NCBI GenBank assembly: GCA_014655195.1
Contig: BNBH01000019.1
Coordinates: 101,274 to 165,273 of the forward strand
Length of the DNA: 64,000 nucleotides
Source: Streptomyces cellulosae
GTDB taxonomy: Bacteria; Actinomycetota; Actinomycetes; Streptomycetales; Streptomycetaceae
Reading direction: 5' to 3'
In this document: one piece after another, positions 27,647 through 35,854 of the stretch
Numbering within the stretch: the first letter of the stretch is position 1
Layout: every line of letters starts with the position of its first letter
Made by a program: the position numbers and the translations under genes
Notes under the pieces: model-generated
Told to the model about the DNA's origin: nothing
The model's input: only the letters and a program-made list of their open reading frames with translations
Database searches by the model: none

Positions 27647-28831
27647 TCAGCCGATCCTCGTCTCGGCGGGCGCGACCTGCTCGGCCGTGAACGTCCGCGC
27701 CACCTCGGGCATGTCCGCGGCGGTGAACCGCGCCTGGAACGTGGGCTGGAGCAGCGCGTGGTCGGCGGCGCGCACGGTGTTCGGCCCCTTCACCCCGGAG
27801 AACGAGAAGCCCTCCAGCGCCTTCACCATGGCGTCGGTGTCGCCCTTCGCGCCGCCCGCGCGGACCGCCTCGACGACCATCTGCGCCGCGTTGAACCCGT
27901 CCGGGGTGAACAGGTCCTCCTCCCACTTCTTCGCCTTGAAGTACGACCGCATCGCCTTGGCCTCCGGGGTCTCGGCGGCGCCGGGGACGTAGTGGGCGAG
28001 CAGCGTGACCTTCTCGCGCGCCTTGCCGAAGACCGGGTAACTCGCCCTGCTGTCCAGGCCGGTGACGACGGTGGCGGCATCGAGCACGCCCTGCTGGTCG
28101 AGGGTCGACCACATCGACTGGGCGGTGTCCCCGGCCCACGCGACGAACACCATGTCCGGCCGGGCCGCCTTCACCTTGCTCGCCACCGGGGTCAGGTCGG
28201 TGGCGGCGGGCGGCGCCAGCACCTCGCTCACGGTGGTGCCGCCGGTGCCGAGCACGGACTTCACGGCGGCGGCGTTGGCCTGGCCGAAGGCGTTGTCCTG
28301 GGCCAGCACCACGACCTTCTTGCCCTTGGAGCCGCCCAGGATGTTCTTCGCGGTCAGCACGTCCTGGTAGGTCTGCCGGCCGGAGCGGAAGGTGTAGCGG
28401 TTGACGCCGGTCAGCGCGTCCGTGGCGGCGGGCCCGCTGATGTAGAGCGTCTTGTTCTGCGCCGCGACGGGCGCGATCTGCGTGGCCACGCCGGAGACGG
28501 CGGAGCCCGCGATGATCGGCACGCCCTGCCCGATGCGCTTCTTGGCCAGGGAGACGCCCTTGGCGGGGTCGCCGCCGTCGTCGTCGTTGAGCAGGGTGAT
28601 CTTCACGCCGTCGACGGCGCCCGTGCCGTCGGTCGCGTGGTCGAGGCCGGCCTCGAAGCCGTGCAGATACTGTTCGCCGTACGAGGCCAGCGGGCCGCTG
28701 GTCGAGGTGATGAGGGCGACCTTCACCTCCTCGGCGCCGGAGGCGGTGCTGCTGCCGGGGCTGGAGCAGCCGGCGGTGAAGGCGGTGGCGAGCAGGGCCA
28801 CGGCGGCGGACAGGACAAGGGGTCTACGCAT
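27647..28831 (-). CDS. periplasmic-type amino acid/urea-like substrate-binding lipoprotein
   Basis: A 394-residue lipoprotein of the type I periplasmic-binding fold (Leu/Ile/Val-binding family). The signal MRRPLVLSAAV ends in a lipobox FTAGC with the lipidated Cys22. The mature protein starts VKVALITSTSGPLASYG, and includes AQDNAFGQA and GFNAAQMVVEAV. It delivers the ligand to LivHMGF. ATG 28831 places the signal correctly; GAGGAG lies 11 bases upstream. The ligand may be a branched-chain amino acid, but HAAT proteins also carry urea, amides or aromatic acids. Confidence 0.9.
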   Translation of the reverse strand: MRRPLVLSAAVALLATAFTAGCSSPGSSTASGAEEVKVALITSTSGPLASYGEQYLHGFEAGLDHATDGTGAVDGVKITLLNDDDGGDPAKGVSLAKKRIGQGVPIIAGSAVSGVATQIAPVAAQNKTLYISGPAATDALTGVNRYTFRSGRQTYQDVLTAKNILGGSKGKKVVVLAQDNAFGQANAAAVKSVLGTGGTTVSEVLAPPAATDLTPVASKVKAARPDMVFVAWAGDTAQSMWSTLDQQGVLDAATVVTGLDSRASYPVFGKAREKVTLLAHYVPGAAETPEAKAMRSYFKAKKWEEDLFTPDGFNAAQMVVEAVRAGGAKGDTDAMVKALEGFSFSGVKGPNTVRAADHALLQPTFQARFTAADMPEVARTFTAEQVAPAETRIG

Positions 28832-28940
28832 GACCGAACGGCTCCTCGGTGCGACGGCGGACGACGCCAGCGGCACGATCCGTCACGGGTGATCACTGTG
28901 CGCTGAGCGGTACCCGGCAGTGTGATCCGCGTCAGTATCC

Positions 28941-28955
28941 GGCCACAATGTGGCC
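28941..28955. promoter_or_regulatory. palindrome upstream of the liv operon
   Basis: GGCCACAATGTGGCC has perfect 7-bp arms around one base and lies 110 bases before the binding-protein start. It may be an operator. The flanking gap 28832-29042 holds no promoter I can call confidently. Confidence 0.4.
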
Positions 28956-29042
28956 CGCACACACGTAACAGTGCTCAACCGTGGTGTCTGCACATGTCGT
29001 TGCGGCGCGAGGGCAGGGAGCGTCGTCTCAGATGCCCGCCGG

Positions 29043-29936
29043 TCAGGACGTTCCGCGGCTCCGGGCGGCGGCCTGGTCCGCGAGACCGCCCGCGCCCAGC
29101 AGTCCCGTCGCCTCGAACGGCTCGGCGGCGGCCAGCCGGGGCAGTTCACGCCGGGACAGCGCCGTCACCACCGCCGGCATCGCCCCGCGCACCAGCTGCG
29201 TCGCGCGCAGCCACCCGGGCACGTACACCGACGGACGGCGCCGCTCCACCGCGTCCACCAGTCGCCCCGCCACATGCTCCACCGGGTACACCTTCCGCGC
29301 GGGCGGCGGCATGTGGCCGCGCAGCTCGCGCAGCACCGCGTGCTCGTCCACCCCGCGGATCATGTCGGTGTCCGTCCAGTTGATGTAGGCGATGCCCACG
29401 GCGACATGACGGTGCGCCATCTCCGCGCGCAGGGAGTGCGCGAACGCCTCGACGCCCGCCTTGGAGGCGCAGTACGCGCTCATCATCGGCGCCGAGCCGA
29501 TCGACGCCAGCGACGCCACCTGGAGGAAGTAGCCGCCGGTGCTCATCAGATCGCCGAGGAACGTGCGGGCGGTGGACGCGCTGCCGACCAGGTTCACCTC
29601 GATCACCCGCCGCCACACCGCCGGATCCGACTCGGCGAACGGGCCACCCTCGGCGACCCCCGCGTTGGCGACCACGACCGACGGCGGCCCGAGGCGTGCC
29701 CGGATGTCCGCGCCGGTCTCCGCGAGGCCCTCGTCGTCCGTGACGTCGACCTCCCAGCAGCCGCCCTCGCCGGGCAGCTCGTCCCGCATCTGCCGCAGCG
29801 TCCGCTCCTCCCGGCCGAGCAGCGCCACCTTCATGCCGCGCGCGGACAGCTCGCGGGCCAGCGCCGCGCCCAGGCCGCGGGCCGCGCCGGTGACGACGGC
29901 GGTCCTTCCCTCCAGCGGGTTCCGGGTCCGCGGCAT
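29043..29936 (-). CDS. short-chain dehydrogenase/reductase
   Basis: A 297-residue classical SDR with the cofactor motif TGAARGLG, the structural NAG motif (VVANAGVAEGG), and the catalytic Ser (VASLAS) and YCASK (Tyr-x3-Lys) residues. The roughly 50-residue C-terminal extension contains VYVPGWLRATQLVRG, seen in SDRs that act on lipid or steroid-like substrates, which may bind the membrane. ATG 29936 has GGAG 8 bases upstream. It is upstream of, and on the same strand as, the liv operon with a 211-base gap. Confidence 0.87.
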   Translation of the reverse strand: MPRTRNPLEGRTAVVTGAARGLGAALARELSARGMKVALLGREERTLRQMRDELPGEGGCWEVDVTDDEGLAETGADIRARLGPPSVVVANAGVAEGGPFAESDPAVWRRVIEVNLVGSASTARTFLGDLMSTGGYFLQVASLASIGSAPMMSAYCASKAGVEAFAHSLRAEMAHRHVAVGIAYINWTDTDMIRGVDEHAVLRELRGHMPPPARKVYPVEHVAGRLVDAVERRRPSVYVPGWLRATQLVRGAMPAVVTALSRRELPRLAAAEPFEATGLLGAGGLADQAAARSRGTS

Positions 29937-30098
29937 GCGACGCTCCTGTGCTCCGTGGCGGGCGCTCGTCCCGTTCACCGTAGGTCCGGACGGGCATCCG
30001 CGCAGGTCGGGCGGTGCGGGCCGGGGTGCGCGGAGAGCGTCAGTGGTCTGGACCGGTGAGAGTTATCCACAGGGTGGCCGGAGCGATGCGTGACGACG

Positions 30099-30104
30099 TA
30101 GCGT
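30099..30104 (+). promoter_or_regulatory. -10 box of a leaderless promoter for the peptidase operon
   Basis: TAGCGT is followed by 7 bases and then ATG 30112, with no ribosome-binding site. No convincing -35 is seen. Confidence 0.45.
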
Positions 30105-30111
30105 GTGCGCC

Positions 30112-30945
30112 ATGAAGATCCTCATCAGCGCCGACATGGAGGGCGCCACCGGTGTCACCTGGCCGGCCGACGTCCTGCCGGGGACGCCCCAGTGGGAGCG
30201 GTGCCGGTCGATGTTCACCTCCGACGTGGACGCCGCCGTGCGCGGCTTCTTCGACGGCGGCGCCGACGAGGTGCTGATCAACGAGGCCCACTGGACCATG
30301 CGCAACCTGCTCCTGGAGCGGCTCGACGAGCGCGCCGAGATGCTCACGGGCCGGCACAAGGATCTGTCCATGGTGGAGGGCGTGCAGCGCGGCGACGTCG
30401 ACGGCATCGCCTTCGTCGGCTACCACGCGGGCGCCGGCATGGAGGGCGTCCTCGCGCACACCTTCCTCGCCAACTCCATCACGGGCGTCTGGCTCAACGA
30501 CGTGCGCGCCAGCGAGGGCCTGCTCAACGCCCACGTGGCCGCCGAGTACGGAGTCCCGGTGATCCTCGTCACCGGTGACGACGTGGCCTGCGAGGACGCC
30601 CTGGGGTACGCGCCCGAGGCGCGGAAGGTCGCCGTGAAGGACCACGTGTCGCGGTACGCCGCCGTGTGCCGCACCCCGTCCCGGACCGCCGCCGACATCC
30701 ACGCGGCGGCCAAGGAGGCCGCCGCCCTGGCGGTGCGCCGGGAGCCGGTCGGCGGCGGCCCCTTCACCGTGGCGGTGGAGTTCGACGCCGAGCACCTGGC
30801 CGGCGCCGTCACCGTCGTCCCGGGCGTGACCCGGAGCGGCGAGCGCAAGGTGATCTACACCAGCGAGACCATGTACGACGCAATCCGCACCTTCAAGGCG
30901 GTCACCACGATCGCCTCGGCCGCGGTGGAGGAGCAGTATGGCTGA
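30112..30945 (+). CDS. M55-family D-aminopeptidase
   Basis: A 277-residue zinc aminopeptidase of the DppA family, which releases N-terminal D-amino acids from peptides such as D-Ala-D-Ala. The N-terminal ISADMEGATGV motif contains metal ligands Asp8 and Glu10; NEAHWTMRNLL, VGYHAGAGMEGVLAHT and the VTGDDVACEDA segment also match. It is the first gene of a four-gene set, and its stop overlaps the following M20 start by 8 bases. Confidence 0.92.
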   Translation: MKILISADMEGATGVTWPADVLPGTPQWERCRSMFTSDVDAAVRGFFDGGADEVLINEAHWTMRNLLLERLDERAEMLTGRHKDLSMVEGVQRGDVDGIAFVGYHAGAGMEGVLAHTFLANSITGVWLNDVRASEGLLNAHVAAEYGVPVILVTGDDVACEDALGYAPEARKVAVKDHVSRYAAVCRTPSRTAADIHAAAKEAAALAVRREPVGGGPFTVAVEFDAEHLAGAVTVVPGVTRSGERKVIYTSETMYDAIRTFKAVTTIASAAVEEQYG

Positions 30946-32242
30946 CCAGCTCGCCCTGGACGAGGTCGTGACCTTCACGTCCGACCTCATCAGGATCGAC
31001 ACGACGAACCGGGGCGGGGGCGACTGCCAGGAGCGTCCCGCCGCCGAGTACGCGGCGGCGAGGCTCGCCGAGGCCGGCCTGGAACCGGTCATGCTGGAGC
31101 GCACCCCGGGCCGGACCAACGTCGTGGCGCGGCTGGAGGGCACCGACCCGTCGGCCGACGCGCTGCTGCTCCACGGCCACCTGGACGTCGTCCCGGCCGA
31201 GCCCGCCGACTGGAGCGTGCACCCCTTCTCCGGTGAGATCCGCGACGGCGTGGTCTGGGGACGCGGCGCCGTCGACATGAAGAACATGGACGCGATGATC
31301 CTGTCCGTGGTGCGCTCCTGGGCCCGCGAGGGCGTCCGGCCGCGCCGGGACGTCGTCATCGCCTTCACCGCCGACGAGGAGGCCAGCGCCGCGGACGGCG
31401 CCGGATTCCTCGCGGACCAGCACGCGCACCTCTTCGAGGGCTGCACCGAGGGCGTCAGCGAGTCCGGCGCTTACACCTTCCACGACGGGGAGGGCCGGCA
31501 GTTCTACCCGATCGGGGCCGGCGAGCGCGGCACCGGCTGGATGAGACTCACCGCCCGGGGCCGCGCAGGGCACGGCTCCAAGGTCAACCGGGAGAACGCG
31601 GTCACCCGCCTCGCCGCCGCCATCACCCGCATCGGCGAGCACGAGTGGCCGCTGCGGCTCACCCCGACGGTGCGCGCCGCGCTGACCGAGATCGCCGCCG
31701 TGTACGGCGTCGACGCCGACCTGTCCGACGTGGACGCGCTCCTGCAGAAGCTCGGCGGGGCGGCCAAGCTGGTCGAGGCCACCGTCCGCAACAGCAGCAA
31801 CCCGACGATGCTCGACGCCGGCTACAAGGTCAACGTGATCCCGGGCGAGGCCGTGGCGCACGTCGACGGGCGGTTCCTGCCGGACACCGAGGACGAGTTC
31901 CGGGCCACCATGGACCGGCTCACCGGGCCCGACGTCGACTGGGAGTTCGCCCACCGTGAGATCGCCCTCCAGGCGCCGGTGGACTCCCCGACGTTCGCCG
32001 CGATGCGGGAGGCCGTGCAGGCGTTCGCGCCCGAGGCGCACACCGTGCCGTACTGCATGTCCGGCGGCACGGACGCCAAGCAGTTCGCCCGGCTCGGCAT
32101 CACCGGGTACGGCTTCGCGCCGCTGAAGCTGCCCGAGGGCTTCGACTACCAGGCCCTCTTCCACGGCGTGGACGAGCGCGTGCCGGTCGAGGCGCTCCAG
32201 TTCGGTGTCCAGGTGCTCGACCGGTTCCTGCGGTCGGCCTGA
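30938..32242 (+). CDS. M20/M25/M40-family zinc peptidase
   Basis: A 434-residue di-zinc hydrolase of the ArgE/DapE/CPG2 family. The metal and catalytic motifs are complete: HGHLDVVP (His81, Asp83), GRGAVDMKN (Asp113), and the DEEAS acid pair near 145. The lid domain contains GRAGHGSKVNRENAV. Family members cleave dipeptides or N-acyl amino acids. It overlaps the M55 gene by 8 bases, suggesting a shared peptide substrate. Confidence 0.92.
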   Translation: MADQLALDEVVTFTSDLIRIDTTNRGGGDCQERPAAEYAAARLAEAGLEPVMLERTPGRTNVVARLEGTDPSADALLLHGHLDVVPAEPADWSVHPFSGEIRDGVVWGRGAVDMKNMDAMILSVVRSWAREGVRPRRDVVIAFTADEEASAADGAGFLADQHAHLFEGCTEGVSESGAYTFHDGEGRQFYPIGAGERGTGWMRLTARGRAGHGSKVNRENAVTRLAAAITRIGEHEWPLRLTPTVRAALTEIAAVYGVDADLSDVDALLQKLGGAAKLVEATVRNSSNPTMLDAGYKVNVIPGEAVAHVDGRFLPDTEDEFRATMDRLTGPDVDWEFAHREIALQAPVDSPTFAAMREAVQAFAPEAHTVPYCMSGGTDAKQFARLGITGYGFAPLKLPEGFDYQALFHGVDERVPVEALQFGVQVLDRFLRSA

Positions 32243-32259
32243 AACGAGTGGGGGAGACA

Positions 32260-34212
32260 GTGCAGACCCTGGCGTACGGCGAGTGGCCCTCGCCCGTCGA
32301 CGCGGCCACGGCCGCGGCCCACGACGGCAGCCCCGAGTACGTGGGCTTCGTCGGCGACGAGGTGTGGTGGACCGAGCCCCGGCCCGCCGAGGCGGGCCGG
32401 CGCACCCTGGTGCGGCGGCACGCGGACGGCACCGAGGAGTCGGTCCTGCCCGCGCCGTGGAACGTCCGCAGCCGCGTCATCGAGTACGGCGGCCACCCGT
32501 GGGCGGGCGCCGTGCGCGACGGCGAGCCGCTGGTGGTGTTCGCGCACTTCCCCGACCAGCGTCTCTACCGCTGGGAGCCGGGCGCCGAGCCGGTCCCGCT
32601 CACGCCGGTGTCGCCGGTCGGCCTGGGGCTGCGCTGGGCCGAGCCCGTCGTGCTGCCGGAGCGCGGCGAGGTGTGGTGCGTCCTGGAGGAGTTCACCGGC
32701 GACGGCCCGAGCGACGTGCGCCGGGTGCTCGCCGCCGTCCCCCTCGACGGGTCCGCCGCGGAGGACCGGGGCGCGGTGCGCGAGCTGACCGGGGAGAAGC
32801 ACCGGTTCGTCACCGGACCGCGGCTGTCGCCCGACGGGACGCGCGCCGCCTGGATCGGCTGGGACCACCCCCGCATGCCCTGGGACGGCACCGAGCTGAT
32901 CGTCGCCGACGTCGCCGCGGACGGCACCCTGACCGGCGCCCGCACCGTGGCCGGCGGGCCCGAGGAGTCCGTCCCGCAGGCCGACTGGACCCACGACAAC
33001 CGCCTGCTGTACGCCAGCGACCGCACCGGCTGGTGGAATCTCTACCGGGACGGCGAGCCCGTCTGTTCGCGCCCCGAGGAGTTCGCCGGGCCGCTGTGGA
33101 AGCTGGGCCAGCGCTGGTTCGCCCCGCTGGACGGCGGGCTGATCGCCGTCCTGCACGGCAAGGGCGCCCTGCGGCTCGGCGTGCTCGACCCGGAGACCTG
33201 CGAGGTCGTCGACGCCGCGGGACCCTGGAGCGAGTTCGGCCCCACCGTCGCCGCGCTCGGCGAGCGGGTCGTCGGCGTGGGCGCGAGCCCGCAGAGCTCC
33301 TACGAGGTCGTGGAGCTGGACACCCGCACCGGCAGGGCCCGCGTGATCGGCGCCGCCCACAGCGACGCCGTGGACCCCGCCCACTACCCCGAGCCCGAGG
33401 TCCGCACGTTCACCGGACCCGACGGCCGGGAGATCCACGCCCAGGTGTACCCGCCGCGCAACCCCGACAGCGCCGGGCCGGCCGGCGAGCTGCCCCCGTA
33501 CGTGATCTGGGCGCACGGCGGCCCCACCGGCCGCTTCCCGCTGGTGCTCGACCTGGAGATCGCCTACTTCACCTCACGCGGCATCGGCGTCGCCGAGGTC
33601 AACTACGGCGGCTCCACCGGCTACGGCCGGGAGTACCGCAACCGGCTGCGCGGACAGTGGGGCGTGGTCGACGTCGAGGACTGCGCCGCCGTAGCGCGGG
33701 CCCTCGCCGAGGAGGGCGTCGCCGACCCGCGGCGGCTCGCCGTCCGCGGCGGAAGCGCCGGAGGCTGGACCACCGCCGCCTCCCTCACCACCACCGACGT
33801 CTACGCCTGCGGCACGGTCATCTACCCGGTGCTCGACCTCACCGGCTGGGGCACCGGCGAGACGCACGACTTCGAGTCGCAGTACCTGGAGACGCTGATC
33901 GGACCGCGCGCCGAGGTGCCCGAGCGGTACGAGGAACGCTCGCCCGTCACCCACGCCGACCGGCTCAGCGCGCCCTTCCTGCTGCTCCAGGGCCTGGACG
34001 ACGTGATCTGCCCGCCCGTTCAGTGCGAGCGGTTCCTCGCCCGGCTGGCCGGCCGGGGCGTCCCGCACGCCTACCTCACCTTCGAGGGCGAGGGCCACGG
34101 CTTCCGTCGCGCGGAGACCATGGTGCGCGCCCTGGAGGCCGAGCTGTCCCTGTACGCGCAGGTGTTCGGGCTGAAGACGCCCGGCATCCCGGCCCTGGAG
34201 CTGACGCCGTGA
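32260..34212 (+). CDS. S9-family (prolyl oligopeptidase/acylaminoacyl peptidase) serine peptidase
   Basis: A 650-residue cytoplasmic peptidase with an N-terminal beta-propeller (about 1-385) that admits only short peptides, and a C-terminal alpha/beta-hydrolase domain. The triad is nucleophile Ser499 in GGSAGGW, the Asp of QGLDDVICPP, and His613 in GEGHGF. HGGPTGRFPL is the oxyanion segment. GTG 32260 follows GGGGAG closely; GTG 32248 upstream lacks a ribosome site. It sits 17 bases after the M20 gene, and its stop overlaps the S66 start by 4 bases. Confidence 0.9.
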   Translation: MQTLAYGEWPSPVDAATAAAHDGSPEYVGFVGDEVWWTEPRPAEAGRRTLVRRHADGTEESVLPAPWNVRSRVIEYGGHPWAGAVRDGEPLVVFAHFPDQRLYRWEPGAEPVPLTPVSPVGLGLRWAEPVVLPERGEVWCVLEEFTGDGPSDVRRVLAAVPLDGSAAEDRGAVRELTGEKHRFVTGPRLSPDGTRAAWIGWDHPRMPWDGTELIVADVAADGTLTGARTVAGGPEESVPQADWTHDNRLLYASDRTGWWNLYRDGEPVCSRPEEFAGPLWKLGQRWFAPLDGGLIAVLHGKGALRLGVLDPETCEVVDAAGPWSEFGPTVAALGERVVGVGASPQSSYEVVELDTRTGRARVIGAAHSDAVDPAHYPEPEVRTFTGPDGREIHAQVYPPRNPDSAGPAGELPPYVIWAHGGPTGRFPLVLDLEIAYFTSRGIGVAEVNYGGSTGYGREYRNRLRGQWGVVDVEDCAAVARALAEEGVADPRRLAVRGGSAGGWTTAASLTTTDVYACGTVIYPVLDLTGWGTGETHDFESQYLETLIGPRAEVPERYEERSPVTHADRLSAPFLLLQGLDDVICPPVQCERFLARLAGRGVPHAYLTFEGEGHGFRRAETMVRALEAELSLYAQVFGLKTPGIPALELTP

Positions 34213-35150
34213 CCACGCCGACCCCGCTGACGCCGCTGCGGCGGCCGCCCCGCCTCGCCCCCGGCGCCCGGGTGGCCGTGGTCGCTCCCAGCGGGCCCAT
34301 CCCCGAGGAGCGGCTCGCCGCCGGGCTCGACGTGCTGCGCGGCTGGGGCCTCGACCCCGTCGCCGCCCCGCACGTCCTCGGCCGGCACACGGAGTTGAGC
34401 TACCTCGCGGCCGCCGACGCCGACCGGGCCGCCGATCTGCAGAACGCCTGGTGCGACCCGGCCGTCGACGCGGTGATCTGCGCACGCGGCGGCTACGGCG
34501 CCCAGCGCATGGTCGACGCCCTCGACTGGGAGGCGATGCGGGCGGCGGGGCCGAAGGTGTTCGTCGGGTTCAGCGACATCACCACGCTGCACGAGGCGTT
34601 CGCGGTGCGGCTCGGCCTCGTCACCCTGCACGGGCCGATGGCCGCGGGCGCCGACTTCGTCAAGAGCGCGCGTGCCCAGGAGCACCTGCGGGCCACCCTG
34701 TTCGACCCAGATTCGATGCGCACGATCCGCTCCGACGGCACCGCGCTGGTCCCGGGACGCGCCCGCGGCGTGACCCTCGGCGGCTGCCTCTCCCTGATCG
34801 CCGGCGGCATCGGCACCCCGCACACCCGCGACTCCGCGCGCGGCGGACTGCTGTGCCTGGAGGACGTGGGGGAGGAGACCTACCGCCTCGACCGCTACCT
34901 CACCCAGCTGCTGCGCGCCGGGATGCTCGACGGCGTCGCCGGGCTGCTGCTGGGCTCCTGGGCGGAGTGCGACCCGTACGACACGGTGCGCACCCTGCTC
35001 ATGGACCGGCTGGGCGGGCTCGGGGTGCCGGTGGCCGAGCAGTTCGGGTTCGGGCACTGCGACGACGCGCTGACGCTGCCGTTCGGCGTCGCGGCCGAAC
35101 TGGACGCGGACGCGGGGACGCTGACGCTGGACGAACCGGCGCTGAGCTGA
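34209..35150 (+). CDS. S66-family LD-carboxypeptidase / MccF-like peptidase
   Basis: A 313-residue serine peptidase. The Ser-Glu-His triad is recognisable as Ser122 in VGFSDIT, Glu in LCLEDVGEE, and His in GFGHCDDALTLPFG. Family members remove the terminal D-Ala from murein tetrapeptides (LdcA) or hydrolyse microcin C-like aminoacyl nucleotides (MccF). GTG 34209 overlaps the upstream stop. Being next to a D-aminopeptidase favours peptidoglycan-peptide recycling; MccF-type resistance is the alternative. Confidence 0.9.
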   Translation: MTTPTPLTPLRRPPRLAPGARVAVVAPSGPIPEERLAAGLDVLRGWGLDPVAAPHVLGRHTELSYLAAADADRAADLQNAWCDPAVDAVICARGGYGAQRMVDALDWEAMRAAGPKVFVGFSDITTLHEAFAVRLGLVTLHGPMAAGADFVKSARAQEHLRATLFDPDSMRTIRSDGTALVPGRARGVTLGGCLSLIAGGIGTPHTRDSARGGLLCLEDVGEETYRLDRYLTQLLRAGMLDGVAGLLLGSWAECDPYDTVRTLLMDRLGGLGVPVAEQFGFGHCDDALTLPFGVAAELDADAGTLTLDEPALS

Positions 35151-35175
35151 ACGCGGCGGGACCGGGCCGAAGGCG

Positions 35176-35215
35176 GGCCCGAGGGCGTGCGCCGTCCGGT
35201 GTGCGCCCTCGGGCC
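35176..35215 (+). terminator. terminator of the peptidase operon
   Basis: A perfect 12-bp stem (35176-35187 with 35204-35215) follows the S66 gene by about 25 bases and precedes the next promoter. Confidence 0.7.
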
Positions 35216-35222
35216 GGCGTCG

Positions 35223-35228
35223 TAGGGT
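35223..35228 (+). promoter_or_regulatory. -10 box of a leaderless promoter
   Basis: TAGGGT ends 6 bases before GTG 35235 with no ribosome-binding site, consistent with a leaderless mRNA. Confidence 0.45.
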
Positions 35229-35234
35229 GACAGG

Positions 35235-35792
35235 GTGCCGCACACCGCTTCCCGTTACCTCACCGAAGGCCGCCGCGTGGGCCTGCGCCACTTCACCTAC
35301 GACGACGCCGCGGAGTTCACCGCGCGGGCCCGGGAGAGCAAGGACCTGCACCACCCCTGGCTGTTCCCGCCGGACACCCCGGCCGCCTACGCCGCCTACG
35401 CGCAGCGGCTGATCGAGGACCCCGCCAAGGCGGGGTTCCTGGTCTGCGAGAAGGAGGCGGACGGCGCCCTCGCCGGCTTCGTCAACATCAACAACATCGT
35501 CGAGGGCGGCTTCCTCTGCGGCGCCCTCGGCTACGGCGCCTTCGCCCACGCCGCCGGACGCGGACTGATGCGCGAGGCCCTGGACCTCGTCGTGCGGTAC
35601 GCGTTCGGGCCGATGCGGCTGCACCGGCTGGAGATCAACGTGCAGCCCGGCAACGCCGCCTCCATCGCCCTCGCCCGCGCCTGCGGCTTCCGCAAGGAGG
35701 GCTTCTCCCCGAAGATGCTCTACATCGACGGCGCCTGGCGCGACCACGAACGCTGGGCGCTCACCGCCGAGATGCCGACCGGGGACGACTGA
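35235..35792 (+). CDS. RimJ/RimL-type GNAT acetyltransferase
   Basis: A 185-residue GNAT protein of the ribosomal-protein-alanine acetyltransferase branch. It begins with the family pattern RYLTEGRRVGLRHFTYDDAAEF, has GALGYGAFAHAAGRGLMREAL as the acetyl-CoA loop, and the typical LHRLEINVQPGNAASIALARACGF segment. The target may be an N-terminal amine or a small molecule. GTG 35235 is supported by the adjacent -10 box. Confidence 0.88.
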   Translation: MPHTASRYLTEGRRVGLRHFTYDDAAEFTARARESKDLHHPWLFPPDTPAAYAAYAQRLIEDPAKAGFLVCEKEADGALAGFVNINNIVEGGFLCGALGYGAFAHAAGRGLMREALDLVVRYAFGPMRLHRLEINVQPGNAASIALARACGFRKEGFSPKMLYIDGAWRDHERWALTAEMPTGDD

Positions 35793-35854
35793 CCGCGCAC
35801 CGCGCGAAAACCGCTCGTCACGGCCTCTGTTCAGGCGCGCCTCCGGCGGCTTCC

